From Archegozetes longisetosus (taxonomy: Eukaryota > Arthropoda > Arachnida > Sarcoptiformes > Trhypochthoniidae), in NCBI GenBank assembly GCA_018873245.2, contig JAEMBT020000006.1, forward strand, positions 13,114,387 to 13,178,386: 64,000 nt of DNA, written 5' to 3'. Below, piece after piece: positions 11,901-22,421 of the stretch (within the stretch, counting starts at the first letter, position 1; each line of letters opens with the position of its first letter). The translations under genes were made by a program, and so were the position numbers. The notes under the pieces are model-generated. The model was not told where the DNA came from. It searched no databases and worked only from the letters and a program-made list of their open reading frames with translations.

Positions 11901-14900
11901 GTTTCAATTTTTCTCGTTCCTCTTTTTTATCCAAATGCATCAGAGATTAATCCGAGGTCAATCCATAACATTTATCTTTCGATTGTACTTTGTTTTGAAA
12001 AATCTAATTTTGACGATTTTGTGAAATTTAACAGAAAACTTGCAGTAAATGATAAACTGGCGTATCTGGTCAATGAAGTGGTGAGCGATACAGCCGAGAT
12101 CATAAAGAAAAATGAAGGAATCAATAAAGCTTTTGATCCAAGGAGTTATATTTACCTAACTATATATAACATAATCGCTTCATCAGCATTCGGAACAAGG
12201 TTAAGAACTTAATGAAAAATAATTTCGTTTTATTATTAACTTATTATAGTCGAAGAAAACTTATAAATACATAATACTTCAAAGAATGGTCTTGGCTTTC
12301 CGTCTAAATTGATTTTAATGTGACTGTTAAACTGAAACTCGATTTTTCACTGGTATTCGTACTCCTTAGTTTGATTGATTGAACTGATCTTATTCGGTGC
12401 CATACAGGGGTACCACTTCCCTGGCAAAATAACTTGACCAAAGTGAGGAGAACTTTGCGACCTGACGTTATTCTGATTTAGGTTAAACTACGTGTTTACT
12501 TAACTATATTATAGAAAACTTTGATATTTAAATAAAATTGTCTCTTTCAAAATATTCTTGTGATAAAAGCCCAAATACAAGGTCAGGATATTCTCCTATA
12601 CTTATTCGTAAAATCCTTTTCAGTTAAAATTTATTCGGCGGAAAGTCCAATTACCAAAGAATCTGTCTCTTAAGTCATAATAAGATTATTTCTCTTAATT
12701 GGATTTAGGTACTCCTGGGATGACAAAGAATTTAGATTTTTCGAAACGAGTTTTGAATATTTTCGGGCAAACACAAGTAGTTTGGCCATCAGTGATCGTG
12801 TGCCGATTCTCAAACCATTATATTATAAAACTTTTAAAAAAGTGAGCAAAACTTTGGAGGATTTATCGGTTACTATTAGGAAGAAATATCACGATCGACT
12901 TCAAGATCATCAAAAGGGTGTTGTCAGAGATTTTTGCGATGCACTTATTGAAGCTAAAGATGAAGCCGTTAGTGAGGAAAAAGAATCAGCTCCTTATCTC
13001 AATGATGTGAACTTATCTTTAGTTATAATGAATTTATTTTTTGGTTAGTTTGAAAAATATATTAATTTATCAGCACCTAATTGAAGACTATGTATAGCGT
13101 CTAAAATGGTAATACGACGATTTTCAGAGCTAATCATCTTTTGTTACTCAGCTTATGTGTACTGTGATCTGCAATTGCTATTAATCAAACGGTCGAAATA
13201 GCACTTTGTTTCAATACATGCAAATTTGCTTTTTAGACCAATACAATAAAAAATGATGCAATACAATAGAAAAACCAAAGTTTTATGTTTTGAAACAAAG
13301 TGCTATTTCGGCTGTTTCATTAATAGCAATTGCAGATCACAGTACAAATTATTGACCACATTGAAGATAAAAAAATTTAATTTTAATTATATGTTAAGAT
13401 ACCTAACACTTCCTCAATTCGATAACCGATAAGGCATAGAACAGATCTAAAGCACTTCAAATTGAACCGATCGTACGAATCACATTAATTTATATTCTTT
13501 GTTGCGATTTTCGTACTATTGTAAATAGATTCACCAATAGAGCTAAAATTGTGTTTAATTTACAAATCATCATTAATCTATTCATTAATCATCTGCGATA
13601 AAATTAAAAGTTTTTGACACCTACACTTGTAATGAAGGTATGGTTAATTATCTTTAATTTGGTTTATGATTCGTACGTGTGAGTTGAGAAACAGAAATGT
13701 TATTGAGCTCTCAAAATCGTCATATTAAGATTTTGCATGCTATATATTTTAGAACATTTTTAAAGACAATAGTATTTATATTAGATTTTGTTTAATTGTC
13801 TTCATCTACTTATAAGCTGGTAGTGACACAACTCAATACATGATGCGATGGATTATACTATTAATGGCTAATTATACTGATATGCAAATCAAAATGAGAA
13901 AAGAAGTGGAGGATGTTCTTGGAGATAGAGTGGCATTACATGAAGACAAAAACAATTGCCATTATGTGAACGCATTTATTGCAGAAAGTCTCAGATTCAG
14001 AGGTGTAGCACCTATTGGTGTCCCTCACGCAGCTCTTTGTGATTACAAGTTAGGTACGGATTTTATGATTTAGATTTGAAACACTGGTGAAGGCACAAAT
14101 TTTCGAGTGAGGGGCCAAAAAATTTAATGTTTTGTAAAAAATATAAAAGTATGAATTTTGATGTCTAATCAAAATACCTTATTTTCGCGGCTGTAGTCCG
14201 CGGGCTATATAAGAAAAAAGTTTAATTTTTCGAAAATTTTAGTTATGCGGGCAATACATGGGGTGCGGATTATATATCGAATTTTAAAAATGCATTCTAA
14301 ACCATGAAATTTTTCGCTCGATTCAACATAGAGTGCTTCAAGTATGTGACTATACTACTCTAGAGTAGGATCCAATTGTTCATCTTCGCTGCTATCTTCA
14401 GAATCACTATTAACACATTAGTAAAGCTTGAAAAGTACGTGTGCATGAAGTGGGGACAATATATGAGGCGTGGACCATGCATGCAAATTTTTCAAAAAGT
14501 TTAATCTCTGAAAGTTTTAGCTGTACGAGCTATAGTCGTGGAAATAGGGTAATTCTTAAACAGTAGTACTCTCATACAATCACTGAAACTTGAGTAAAGT
14601 TTAACCCTATTAAAGTAAATTTTTCTTTTCATTTAATATCTAGTTTAAGGCTTTCCAGATTTGAGTTGAGGGGGCCTAGGCCCCCTCGGCCTCCTGGCTT
14701 CGCCACTAGTTTGAAATAATCTGAAATCTATGCTATTACTCTATTTTTCAGGTGAACATACCATACTCAAAGGATCTTTTGTATTTTCCAATCTATTGGC
14801 CATTATGAGAGATGAAAAACATTGGGATAAACCGGAAGTCTTCAATCCTGAAAGATTTCTTACAGAAAGCGGTCAATTCAATACAGTCAAATTTAATGCT

Positions 14901-15113
14901 TTCACACCATTTGGTATCGGAAGACGTATTTGTTTGGGTGAAAAGTTAGCGCTCGCCGATCTGTTTCTCATAACAGTTCGTTTACTGCAATCAACTTCTG
15001 ATTATATGATTACATTACCAAACGGTCAAAGATCTGCTAATTTAGAGCCTGATCCAAGTGTTTTATTCCTAAGCACTCCAATTCCATATAAAATTTTACT
15101 CGAAAAGAAATGA
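5969..15113 (+). CDS. Cytochrome P450, CYP2 clan
   Basis: Six exons: 5969-6134, 6182-6461, 12035-12199, 12709-13043, 13817-14053 and 14752-15113. They sum to 1,545 nt (514 aa), which supports the splice choices; the first intron (47 bp) has a weak donor and is the least certain. The product would be a microsomal heme monooxygenase using NADPH-P450 reductase. An N-terminal membrane anchor (about residues 10-35) is followed by a PKGPFPYP hinge. Other motifs are C-helix WASLRR, I-helix AGSDTT (316-321), ExxR (E372-R375), PERF (427-430) and heme loop FGIGRRICLG with Cys455. GPVFTVWFG and HSAVR suit the CYP2 clan. Substrate is unknown. The 5.6-kb second intron and the fifth intron are filled with transposons. 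A decayed inverted copy of exons 1-2 lies at 20.4-20.9 kb. Confidence 0.88.
7458..8313. mobile_element. hAT-like element with repeat-built arms
   Basis: The left arm holds several tandem units of a 15-bp motif (AATGGCTAATTTCAT), and the right arm holds the same motif in reverse complement (GAAATTAGCCATT). The arms start near ACTTCGAAATGGC. The octamer GTATTTAT flanks both ends exactly (7450-7457 and 8314-8321), fitting an 8-bp hAT target duplication. It has no ORF and lies in intron 2 of the P450. Some interior sequence also resembles DNA near 41.8 kb, so the history may be more complex. Confidence 0.6.
8648..8718 (+). other. tRNA-like sequence inside pogo-like element
   Basis: It has a D-arm/A-box-like stretch TGGCGTAGCGG and a T-arm/B-box GGTTCGATTCC, and ends in CACCA. 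The expected acceptor stem does not form: the 5' GGCTCAG cannot pair with the 3' TAGCACC. The T-stem is also imperfect. It is therefore tRNA-derived rather than a working tRNA. Both internal Pol III promoter boxes look usable. It lies between the left TIR and the transposase stop codon. Confidence 0.5.
8775..10361 (-). CDS. Pogo-like DDD transposase, intact 528-aa ORF
   Basis: The protein would bind its own terminal repeats and catalyse cut-and-paste transposition in the nucleus. Residues 1-100 include an acidic stretch. Residues about 120-220 resemble a CENP-B-type helix-turn-helix (FKASDSWIYNFKKKFKIRSR). The catalytic core has D260 (NTDQSGFN), D373 (LMLDSWSGH) and D409 (IQPADVF). The spacing D-35-D fits pogo/Tigger/Fot transposases. 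The C-terminus is cysteine-rich (C499, C506, C507, C510, C513, C515), suggesting an extra zinc-binding module. No stop or frameshift is visible. The ATG at 10361 is in good position relative to the TIR. Activity is not shown by sequence alone. Confidence 0.85.
   Translation of the reverse strand: MANPFNIVSLLQTYICEKYQMLSSEITKEEESLSISLFVFLQKLMNEDFENEQLLDLSDYDSESDSEYENNENNQMKRSLESDDEPYEDFEQNENKDFNKYSFDQMKQIASYSQLSNGKTRIFTSTQNRFRTLKDRKELYRIRKYVENGGKYSQKLKVLEEFVYLKFQNARLNNFPVHDINIKQWALKRSKELNFNFKASDSWIYNFKKKFKIRSRKICKYVTFKVDNENIKIAETSKNFVNSAKDLFVNYNSDHILNTDQSGFNYEIYSQRTLSNIGEKQTTVVVTSMNAISHSYTIQPLISMEGKLIGKLFLCLQETNGKFGPNVLNDLFLPNNVFVTCSSSGKMTKELVKKFALEIIKPVVKEKFVLMLDSWSGHKNCDQYDMFNDLNCKLLVIPPKTTSLIQPADVFLFLQWKYFAKRFYNFVALEEINIDMRLRNNIIRMHSLIFNQLKCPIFYPMLKYAWYKPGYITDRPEHFETVKDLCFKFDEIECSLNNCIDSTFVCCSWCRKCLCFTHFFIQYHIHEE
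10425..10490 (-). other. Second tRNA-like sequence inside pogo-like element
   Basis: On the minus strand GGTGGTGTAGTGGTCAGC resembles the 5' half of Glu/Asp-type tRNAs (A box), and GGTTCAAAAC resembles a B box about 40 nt on. The acceptor stem is not complementary, so it is a degenerate tRNA-derived sequence. It lies between the transposase ATG and the right TIR and reads inward. Confidence 0.4.
11301..11508. mobile_element. TA-flanked foldback MITE
   Basis: Inverted ends begin CAGTATGGCTTAAAGTTG and pair with the right terminus (CAAGCCATACTG). Pairing extends inward (CCCTAATTAAAGAAAGTGC against GCACTTTTTTTAATTAGAG). TA flanks both ends. It is non-coding and lies in intron 2 of the P450. Confidence 0.75.
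13158..13346. mobile_element. Palindromic MITE with ~56-bp arms
   Basis: The two arms (TGTACTGTGATCTGCAATTG onward) are almost perfectly complementary for about 56 bp around a 75-bp loop. The high arm identity suggests a young insertion. It lies in intron 4 of the P450 and has no coding content. Confidence 0.75.
14082..14708. mobile_element. hAT MITE in P450 intron 5
   Basis: The termini CACTGGTGAAGGCAC and the reverse complement of TAGTGGCGAAGCCAGGAGGC are hAT-type (CAGTGGCGAAGCC class). Flanking octamers ATTTGAAA and GTTTGAAA agree at 7 of 8 bases. A TA-flanked MITE is nested at 14177-14549. Together these two make up nearly the whole intron. Confidence 0.7.
14177..14549. mobile_element. 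TA-flanked MITE nested in hAT MITE
   Basis: The left end CCTTATTTTCGCGGCTGTAG and the reverse complement of the right end (CCCTATTTCCACGACTATAG) are imperfect inverted repeats, each flanked by TA. Interior pairing continues (AAAGTTTAAT on both sides). It is non-coding. Confidence 0.65.
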
Positions 15114-15600
15114 TTTCACTATCGATAGTATGAATACTATTCTATGCTGGTACATTTTATTAGAAAAGCGCTTCTATTTCAATATAATTTCTATAATTAG
15201 TAATGTTAATAAAATATATCGCATTAATTTCGGAAACTTACAATTTATCAATTTTTCAAATGAGAGAATTTATAAATTTAAAAACTCGATATTTGCTCTA
15301 ACTTTCAGATTGTTGATGGGATTTTTTAAAATACAGTTTGATTAGAAAAAAATCATATCCGAAAGCTATGATACAGTTCTACCATTCAGCTTGCTTATCA
15401 CTTTTATCAGAATAAAATTGATTAAACTATTTCCTGAATTTGACTAATGATTTTTCTTTGTAAAAATTAAGTTTCTTCAAAAAACTTCTTTGCATCGATT
15501 TCTTTTGTATTGAATTCAGTAAATTATCTAATTTTTGTGAAATATCAAACTTGTTTTGAAACTTAATGTTAGTGTTTTAATCTATTTCTCTATTTCTGAA

Positions 15601-15994
15601 CTGAAGCCATGAAGAGAAGAAATGAACTAACGATTCAGCCAGAGAATGAGGAGACAATTGATAAAATTTGATTTCATTATGACTTGTGCGATAAACTTCG
15701 ACAAAAAATTTGATTCAAATTTATGTATCAGCTCTTTGCTCATATTAGATAAGTCGAGAGATATTTTCAATAAATAATAAGAAATGCCAAACTTTCAAGA
15801 CTCAGTTCGGTCTCTGAACAAATAGTTCTTATTGAAAAAGTCTATGACTTATCTAATATGAGCAAAAATTTAATACCTAAATCAGTTTTGTGTCAATGTT
15901 TATGTCATAAGTCATAAGAAACTGCAATTTGGTATAAACTGTCTCCTCAGTCTTTGGTCGAATCGTTAGTTCATTTCTTCTGTTTCTGCCTTCA
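15601..15994. repeat. Foldback MITE downstream of CYP2 gene
   Basis: The arms contain GAAATGAACTAACGATTC and its reverse complement at 15956-15980. An inner pair (TTTGCTCATATTAGATAAGTC) also matches in inverse near 15845. It starts about 490 bp past the P450 stop codon. It is non-coding. Confidence 0.7.
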
Positions 15995-16170
15995 ACTGTT
16001 AACCATAATTAGTAGAGTAATGCTTTTTACATAAACACATTTTTATCGATGATATTTGCCTTAATCTCTGTGTGCATGTACTTAACATAAAGTGGTGTCT
16101 TTTAGCGAAGTTTATAAATGCAGTCAAACCTTTATAATCCGACGCAATATTTTGCTATCTCTATTAGTCG

Positions 16171-18583
16171 CAGCCTGACCACATGTCCCGGAATGACCTT
16201 AACAGTCCAGGAATCGTGAACTGTGTCCAGGTGGAAGGAATGGACCATTCCTTGACATACAAGTGTCCAGGAATGACAAATGTTTGACAAAACGTTTAAA
16301 AAATAGATTTTTCCGAAATTGTATTAAAAGAATGTAAATGTACTTATCATTACTCTATTATCAATACTAAAACAAAACTCTAAAATAGGCATAAAATATA
16401 ACTGAATCTTGAAGTAGTCATACATTTACTCATAATTATTTGTTGCTAATGTTCACACTAATAGTATATAATGTTACTATATTTTCTGAACAAATAATTT
16501 ACATTTCGCTAAAGATTTAATATTTGTTTTCAATAAATACTGAAAATATTTATTATTATATCAATTAATTGCTAACAAACTAATATCATGTCAAACAAAC
16601 GAACTATTAGTGAATCGCCAAAAAATCAAAGAAGAGATTGACTTATTTCCAGGACATATTGCTTTCGAAAGATGAATATAAAGATTGGCTGAGAAAAGTT
16701 GATGACTTCAAAGCTAATTGTATATTATGTAAAACTCAATTCACAATTAAATACGAAGGCATTTCAGCTGTCAATACACACAGAAAATCGAAATCACACG
16801 AATCAAATGTGAATTCGGCCAAAATGTCTTCAGCGTTAAGCAATTTTATCGCTAAATGTGATTCAAGTGAAACCAAATCTATAGTTGTCTCAGAGGTCTG
16901 TCTGGCATATCATTCAGTAAATCATCACTTGAGTTACGGATCGACTGACTGTGGTAACAAATTAATTCAGAATTTATTTACTGATTCCAAGATTGCCAAA
17001 GGATTACGTTGTGGTCGAACCAAAATGGAAGCTATAGAGAAGAATGTTCTGTCTTCAGCTTCTATCGAATCTCATTTGAATAAAATTAGAGGTAAAGCAT
17101 TTTCAATAGCAAGCGATTCTTCTAATAAGAGAAACATTAAACTGTTTCCAATCGGTATTCAGTATTTTGATAAAACTAATGGGATATGCAATTTCGTACT
17201 TGATTTCTACGAAGACTCAAATGAAAAATCTGATGCTATTTATAATCAATTAAAGAAATCTTCAGCCAATAATGAGTTGAATCAAAATCAAGTAATTGCT
17301 TACAGTGCTGACAATGCAAATGTAAATTATGGTAATTATCATTCAGTCTATGAAAACTTCAAGTCAGAAAATAATTTTATAGTAAAAGCGAATTGTAATT
17401 GTCATTTAATTCATAATACGGCCAAATATTCCTTAATGAAACTGGACTTATATGTGGAAAATCTAATCGTCAAAATATTTGCACATTTTTCAGATTCTGC
17501 AAAGCGTATCGAATCTCTCAAGTCTTGCTACGAGTTCAGTGGAACAGAGTTCTAGAAAATACTAAAACATGTCCCTACTCGTTGGCTTTCACTTTTTTCC
17601 AGCAATAAAGCGTTTGTTGAAAAATTCTAAAGAAATTGAAAACTATTTTATAGGAATCGGTACGGATAATTGTCATAAAGTTATAGTTGAATTTATTCGG
17701 GGCATAAAAATTAATAAATTGAATAGTTCTGATCTTTATTTAGAATTTACTAAACATCTAATGGAAATATTTCACCAGAATTTAGAACTTTTGCGGAGCA
17801 ATAAAGTCAATTCAAGCAATTTATATGACATAATGATGAAGTTGAAAATACAATTGACAAATAGACGTAAACATAAGTTTTTGGCTCTAATATTAATAAT
17901 TACCTCAAGAGTATATCTGTCTCTGAACGTGAGACTTTTGAATGTGAAGCATTGGAATGCTATGACAGGGCTCTGGATTATTTAGAAAAGCATTTTAATT
18001 TTGAATAATCTATTTTCAAACATTTTAAAGTCCTTAATTTGGACGACAAACTTGATTATGAAAATATCAATCAAATCTTGAATGTATTGAATATGAAAGT
18101 GAATCGCGACAAGATGTTCGATGAAATCAGTTTATTCAATCAATTTTTAATGATGTTTAACTCTGAAGATAAAGCACTGAATTCTGTTAATAAGTGGTGC
18201 AAAATATTGTCAGCCCTAGATTTATCAAATTTAACAAAAGTTGTTGAGACTGTTTACGCAATCCCAATAGCGAATGATTACGTAGAAAGTGTGTTCAGCA
18301 CAACGAAAAAGGTTTGGAAAGATGACCGAAGTCGAATAAATGTGGACACGATTAAAGCTGAAATATGCACTAAAATTAATTTTTCGAAGAATTGCTGTGA
18401 ATTTAAAAATTTTGTACTAAATTACGAAAATCTAATCAAGGCCGCTAAAAATGATACTAAATATGATAGAAAGTAATGTTTACTTAAAAATGGCAATAAA
18501 TTTGATGTTCCGGAATGTCCAGGTAATTATTCAGTTTTTATTGAAAAGATCAAGGAATTGGCGAAAGAGATGTGGTCAGGCTG
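16171..18583. mobile_element. hAT transposon, once autonomous, now defective
   Basis: Inverted ends CAGCCTGACCACAT are exact at both termini. The octamer ATTAGTCG flanks both sides perfectly (16163-16170 and 18584-18591), the hallmark of hAT insertion. It encodes a plus-strand transposase broken by stops and frameshifts. The perfect duplication suggests it is younger than the Tigger it interrupts. Confidence 0.88.
16638..18476 (+). pseudogene. hAT transposase, frameshifted
   Basis: The first frame (16638-17555) carries an N-terminal zinc-finger-like stretch (CILCKTQF...HRKSKSH). It also has the RNase-H-like core start ASDSSNKRN and a conserved CHLIHNTAKY segment. A stop at about 17553 and a frameshift near 17595 interrupt the part equivalent to HVPTRWLSL. 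The last frame (18039-18476) has the hAT C-terminal dimerisation region (IPIANDYVESVFS). The original product would have been a nuclear cut-and-paste transposase; this copy cannot make it in one piece. Confidence 0.8.
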
Positions 18584-18726
18584 ATTAGTCGACTTATAGG
18601 GGTTGTCAGTTTGTAGAAAAACTTTTTTAATTCGACATGTCGGAATAGGAAGATGGAATTTTAAGTGCGTCGATAACAAAATTTATTTAGTATTATTTAG
18701 GAACTTAGAAATAACTGCAAAATCTC

Positions 18727-19299
18727 TTAATTAAAAAATTCATTCAAAGTGATTTGTCGGGCTTCACGTTTTTTAACAACAGTGGCTTCTAACGTGCTTT
18801 TAATACTCTCAACGGTTTGAACCAGCTCGGAATGCTTTGTTTGAAGAAATATCGAGAGTTTATTTATCATCAGAAGTGCTTCTTTGTAAGTTATATGTTG
18901 GACTTCGCTTTGTAACTGAGTACTTTCTTCAACGTTCTCATCATTTTCATTATCGGAGATTCCAAGATATGCATTAACTAATCTGTTTTTCCATTCATCT
19001 GATATGTCTTCTGTAGCAACTTCTTCGTCGATGCCTACGTACTCATGAGCAGACATTTTATCTTCAATGGGAAGTTGTGATATAAGTTCTCCAAGATCAC
19101 AGAATTGATTATCCTTTGTGGTTTCTGAATCAGTTGGCACATCAATCGCAAAGCCCACTTTCTTGAAGCAGTTCCGAATAGTTTCTGCAGATACTCTTTT
19201 CCATGTTTGTTGTGTCCAAATAAGAGCTTGAATGACTTTGAAATCTTTTATTTCTTCGACAATATTGATGTTTGTTTTTAACTCAATGATATTGAGCAA
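18727..19299 (-). pseudogene. Tigger transposase, C-terminal remnant
   Basis: An open frame of 190 codons equals the C-terminal third of a Tigger transposase. It contains the conserved W-x-x-V-x-x-x-T-I-R-N-C-F motif (residues about 34-45), an acidic linker and a terminal QITLNEFF that fits a PIP box. The HTH and DDE domains are missing upstream, where stops accumulate. It belongs to the Tigger bounded by 16119 and 19634. Confidence 0.7.
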
Positions 19300-19634
19300 A
19301 AGTGTCAGATATAATTGGCGATAACGGTCTCGAAATGATTTTATCTTCTGGTCAAGAATGAAGAAGTATTCGAAGTTTGTTTATCATCAGAAGTACTTTT
19401 TTGGTTCAAATAAATTCGTATCTCGAGTGCATTAAGTGGACACCTCAATTTCGGATTGCAGAGGATCTAATGAATGCTAGAAAGGAGAATTTTATTGTCT
19501 GGTTACGGAGTATAGAGGTGTCGAATTGGAGAGGATTTTAAGAACCACGTAAGAACTTTTTGGAAATCAGATAGTCGAACTTGAGAGGTTGTTGTGTTAT
19601 AGAGGTGTCGGTATAAGCAGGGTTGACTTTACAT

Positions 19635-19884
19635 ATAATTAAAAATTTGAAGAGTTAGTAAATATTATACATATTCACTAAATATTTCTTTAAAATTCTT
19701 TTTAAATGCAATTTATGTATATTTTATGTTTTCAATCAGATCTAAAGTAAAACGTGTTTTGACATTCAATTATTACTTAAATTATGTTTGATTTAAATAT
19801 TTTAAAAATGCTTCCAACACCTAAAACAAAATCAATTAAATTAAGAAAATTTCTAAATGAATGCGGTAGTTTTCAGTATAAATA
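19635..19884. other. No recognisable gene
   Basis: A+T-rich spacer between the Tigger right end and the inverted P450 duplication. I see nothing to annotate. Confidence 0.5.
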
Positions 19885-20960
19885 CTGATCAAATAATATA
19901 TGTTGAAAATGTTGTTAAGTATTTCCTAAGCAAGGTCTAACCCTTTTAAACATATTGTCTGAAACTCTAAATAGTGTTTGAGAAGTTATTTTGTTGGTCA
20001 TAAAAATAGTTAATTAATAAGTTATATAAACAAAGACTATCTCTTTTGTTACAGGCATCATTTTTCATACTAAAAGTGCTTTTAATGAAAATTATGATTA
20101 AAGAACAATCTTTTCTTCGACTTATATCAAACTTTGTTCATAAGTAGTATCTGATCGATGCGTAATATTAAAGAAAAATTGCACTCAATATATTAGTTTA
20201 GAAGACAAAAGACATACTGTACACATTTTCTGTGGTCAGTACTTTGAATAAGTATCTGCGGCAAAATAAGTAACACAATAACAAAGCAGAATTGGTTGTC
20301 TAACTTAACTGTTTATTGTAACTGATAAGTTAGCAATAATTTGGAATAAGATTCTGACAGCTGTCGCAGACATGAGGGCTCGAATTTATATGTAATTTAT
20401 TTTGTAGTTATCAACATATGAACTAATACCTGACAGCAGAATGAGCTACTCTTCTAAGACTGGCCCAAATGTGTCCGTGATCTGCATACGCAACTTCATA
20501 GTTGTTCTGAGTCAACAATCTTTTCATAATAAAATCAGGTCTTTCCATCAACTCATTATTCTTCGAATTGAATGCTTTTTTAATTAATTCTAAGTCACTT
20601 ATGAAAACCATTGGATTTTTCCAAACCAAATCGTGAAAATTGGTCCATATTTTTTCTGTAGCTCGTATATGGTTATGAATTGATTCACTTTTCCCCTAAA
20701 ATCTTTCAAATTAATGAAGAATAAACAAAACAATTTTTGCAGAAGAACTTTTGTCAATAAATTTACTTAAAAGGTTTCCAATTATTGGATAAGGAAAGGG
20801 ACCCTTTGGTAAAGTGAATACTTTAATATAAAAGCGCACTAAATATAAAGTAATTAAACCAATGAAAAAACTGACGACCCAACTAAAGTAGTCTACTGAA
20901 AAATTGAAGGACATTTTGATTTACTAATCTAAGTATTTGTTTGTTACAATTATGGCTAGG
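19885..20960 (-). repeat. Inverted segmental duplication of P450 exons 1-2
   Basis: In reverse complement this stretch follows about 5930-7015: the upstream sequence, exon 1, intron 1, exon 2 and about 550 bp of intron 2. Sequence similarity stays clear through the intron. This shows a DNA-level duplication rather than retroposition. Confidence 0.8.
20423..20914 (-). pseudogene. P450 (CYP2 clan) fragment, exons 1-2 only
   Basis: Exon 1 (ATG at 20914) is open and matches the working gene closely, including PKGPFPYP. Exon 2 lost one base near 20625 relative to the intact gene (in the WFGN-equivalent region), so the frame shifts before FISDLEL. The rest of exon 2, ending in WASLRRVAHSAVR, is in another frame. 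No later exons follow on this strand. It is a truncated duplicate. Confidence 0.85.
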
Positions 20961-21010
20961 TTAGGTTAAGTCGAGTTTCCTATTGCGCATTAATCAGTAA
21001 AATTAAATAG

Positions 21011-21518
21011 GTACAATACTTTTCATAAGAGCGTGAGTTAGCACTTAATAGTCAGTTTTGATAAAACTTGAATTTTTCTTAATCTTTTAATATCGCATTT
21101 CGAATCTTTAAATAACTAATAAGTAATCCAAATAACTCATAAGCCATACCCAAAATCATTAAAAAGCAAAGTCAGTCATTTTCTATTTAATTGAAACATG
21201 TTTGTTAGTGTTATAAATCAAATCACATAAATGACGACTTTAATCGACATTCAATCAAATATAATGACAGTTAAATATCTTCACCCAAAATTTGTAATTA
21301 GTCCATATTCCTATTAAAATATTAAAAAATATGCCTTCTATTTAATAGAAAATGACTGACTTTGTATTTAGCGATTTTGGGTATGTCTTATAAGTTGTTT
21401 GGATTACTAATTAGCTATTTGAAGATTCAAAAGGCGATATTAAAAGCTTAAGAAAAATTGAAGTCTTATCGGAATTGACTATTCAGTGCAAACCACACTC
21501 TTATGAAAATTATTGTAC
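21011..21518. repeat. Foldback element, ~190-bp arms
   Basis: GTACAATACTTTTCATAAGA at the left is matched in reverse complement at the right end. Similarity runs for about 190 bp, including CATACCCAAAATC and CAGTCATTTTCTATT. The loop is about 120 bp. There is no ORF. It is probably a foldback-type MITE. Confidence 0.8.
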
Positions 21519-21782
21519 AACATAAGAAGTAAAGCAATTTTCTGTACCTCAGATACTAGTGACTAAAAGTAAGCGATTTATCGAACTGGGGGTCGGGTAT
21601 ATTTTAGAATGATATGTATGATCAATTTAAGTTGTGCTGTTTTGGCAATGAACTTTTATAAGGTTTTGTTTTGTATTGAATAATAATCTCTAAATGACTT
21701 TAGACTTTAGTCTTTCTCAATGATTGTTTGCTAATGCACTAGTTGGTCAAGAGTCTTTTGATTCATAAATGAATAACCCAAT

Positions 21783-21863
21783 GCAACCCAACTTAATTTA
21801 GCCTAACCTAAACCAACCGAATCAAACCAGACCCAACACAACCTAATCTAATCTAAACGCCAT
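21783..21863. repeat. Degenerate CCTAA/AACC-rich stretch
   Basis: Units such as CCTAACCTAAACC and CCTAATCTAATCTAAA recur. They resemble decayed copies of the arthropod telomeric repeat (CCTAA/TTAGG). A short inverse-oriented piece (TAGGTTAGGTTAAG) lies at about 20953. It could equally be simple A/C-rich sequence. Confidence 0.35.
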
Positions 21864-22027
21864 TGAAATCTTTGAAGAATTCTTGAGAAATGGGAAAAAC
21901 TGATGAATTTTATAAATATGATTCTTGTCGGTGAACAGGATGCGACCCATCTGGTTCCATATCTTTACTTTCAACGACTTTAAACTTTATATTGAAAGAT
22001 TTTAATGTAAACCGTTAAGTAATCTCA

Positions 22028-22421
22028 AACTGAATTCAACAGAATTGAATAAAATCAAAATAAAAGTAATAAAAATGAATAGAATTTCACTCGATTAATG
22101 CTAATTTTAAATAAATTGTGCAGCGTCGTCCTGAATTAAATTATATCTAGCTTAATTCTGCTGGATCAAGCCGAATTAACGTGAATTATAGAGTTCAGTT
22201 CAATTTTGTATAATCCGCATTAATACGGTATGATTCTACAAAATTCAGCTAGAAATAATTTAATTCAGAACAACTCTGTATAACTTGTTAATATTAGTTG
22301 TTATTGGGCAATATTCAATTGAATTCAATACATCTCCCTGGAATTCACTTAAATCCCGATAAATTCAGTTCATTTATGTTTCTTTCGTTTCTATTCTATT
22401 TAACTCTATTGAATTCATTTT
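22028..22421. repeat. Foldback element rich in GAATTC
   Basis: Outer arms (AACTGAATTCAACAGAATTG and the reverse complement of the sequence ending at 22421) pair imperfectly. An inner pair (GAATTAAATTATATCTAGCT against AGCTAGAAATAATTTAATTC) is strong. It is non-coding. Confidence 0.6.

Larger units (their letters stand above)
16119..19634. mobile_element. Tigger element split by a hAT transposon
   Basis: The left end GCAGTCAAACCTTTATAATC and the right end (reverse complement GTAAAGTCAACCCTGCTTAT) are Tigger-type terminal repeats with the usual TATAATCCGACA-like subterminal sequence. Only a C-terminal transposase piece remains (19299-18727, minus). A hAT transposon with a perfect 8-bp duplication is inserted at 16171-18583. 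Confidence 0.7.

Noticed and set aside
15130-15345. 71-codon ORF directly after the CYP2 stop codon
   Set aside because: Low-complexity A+T-rich translation in the probable 3' UTR, with no motif.
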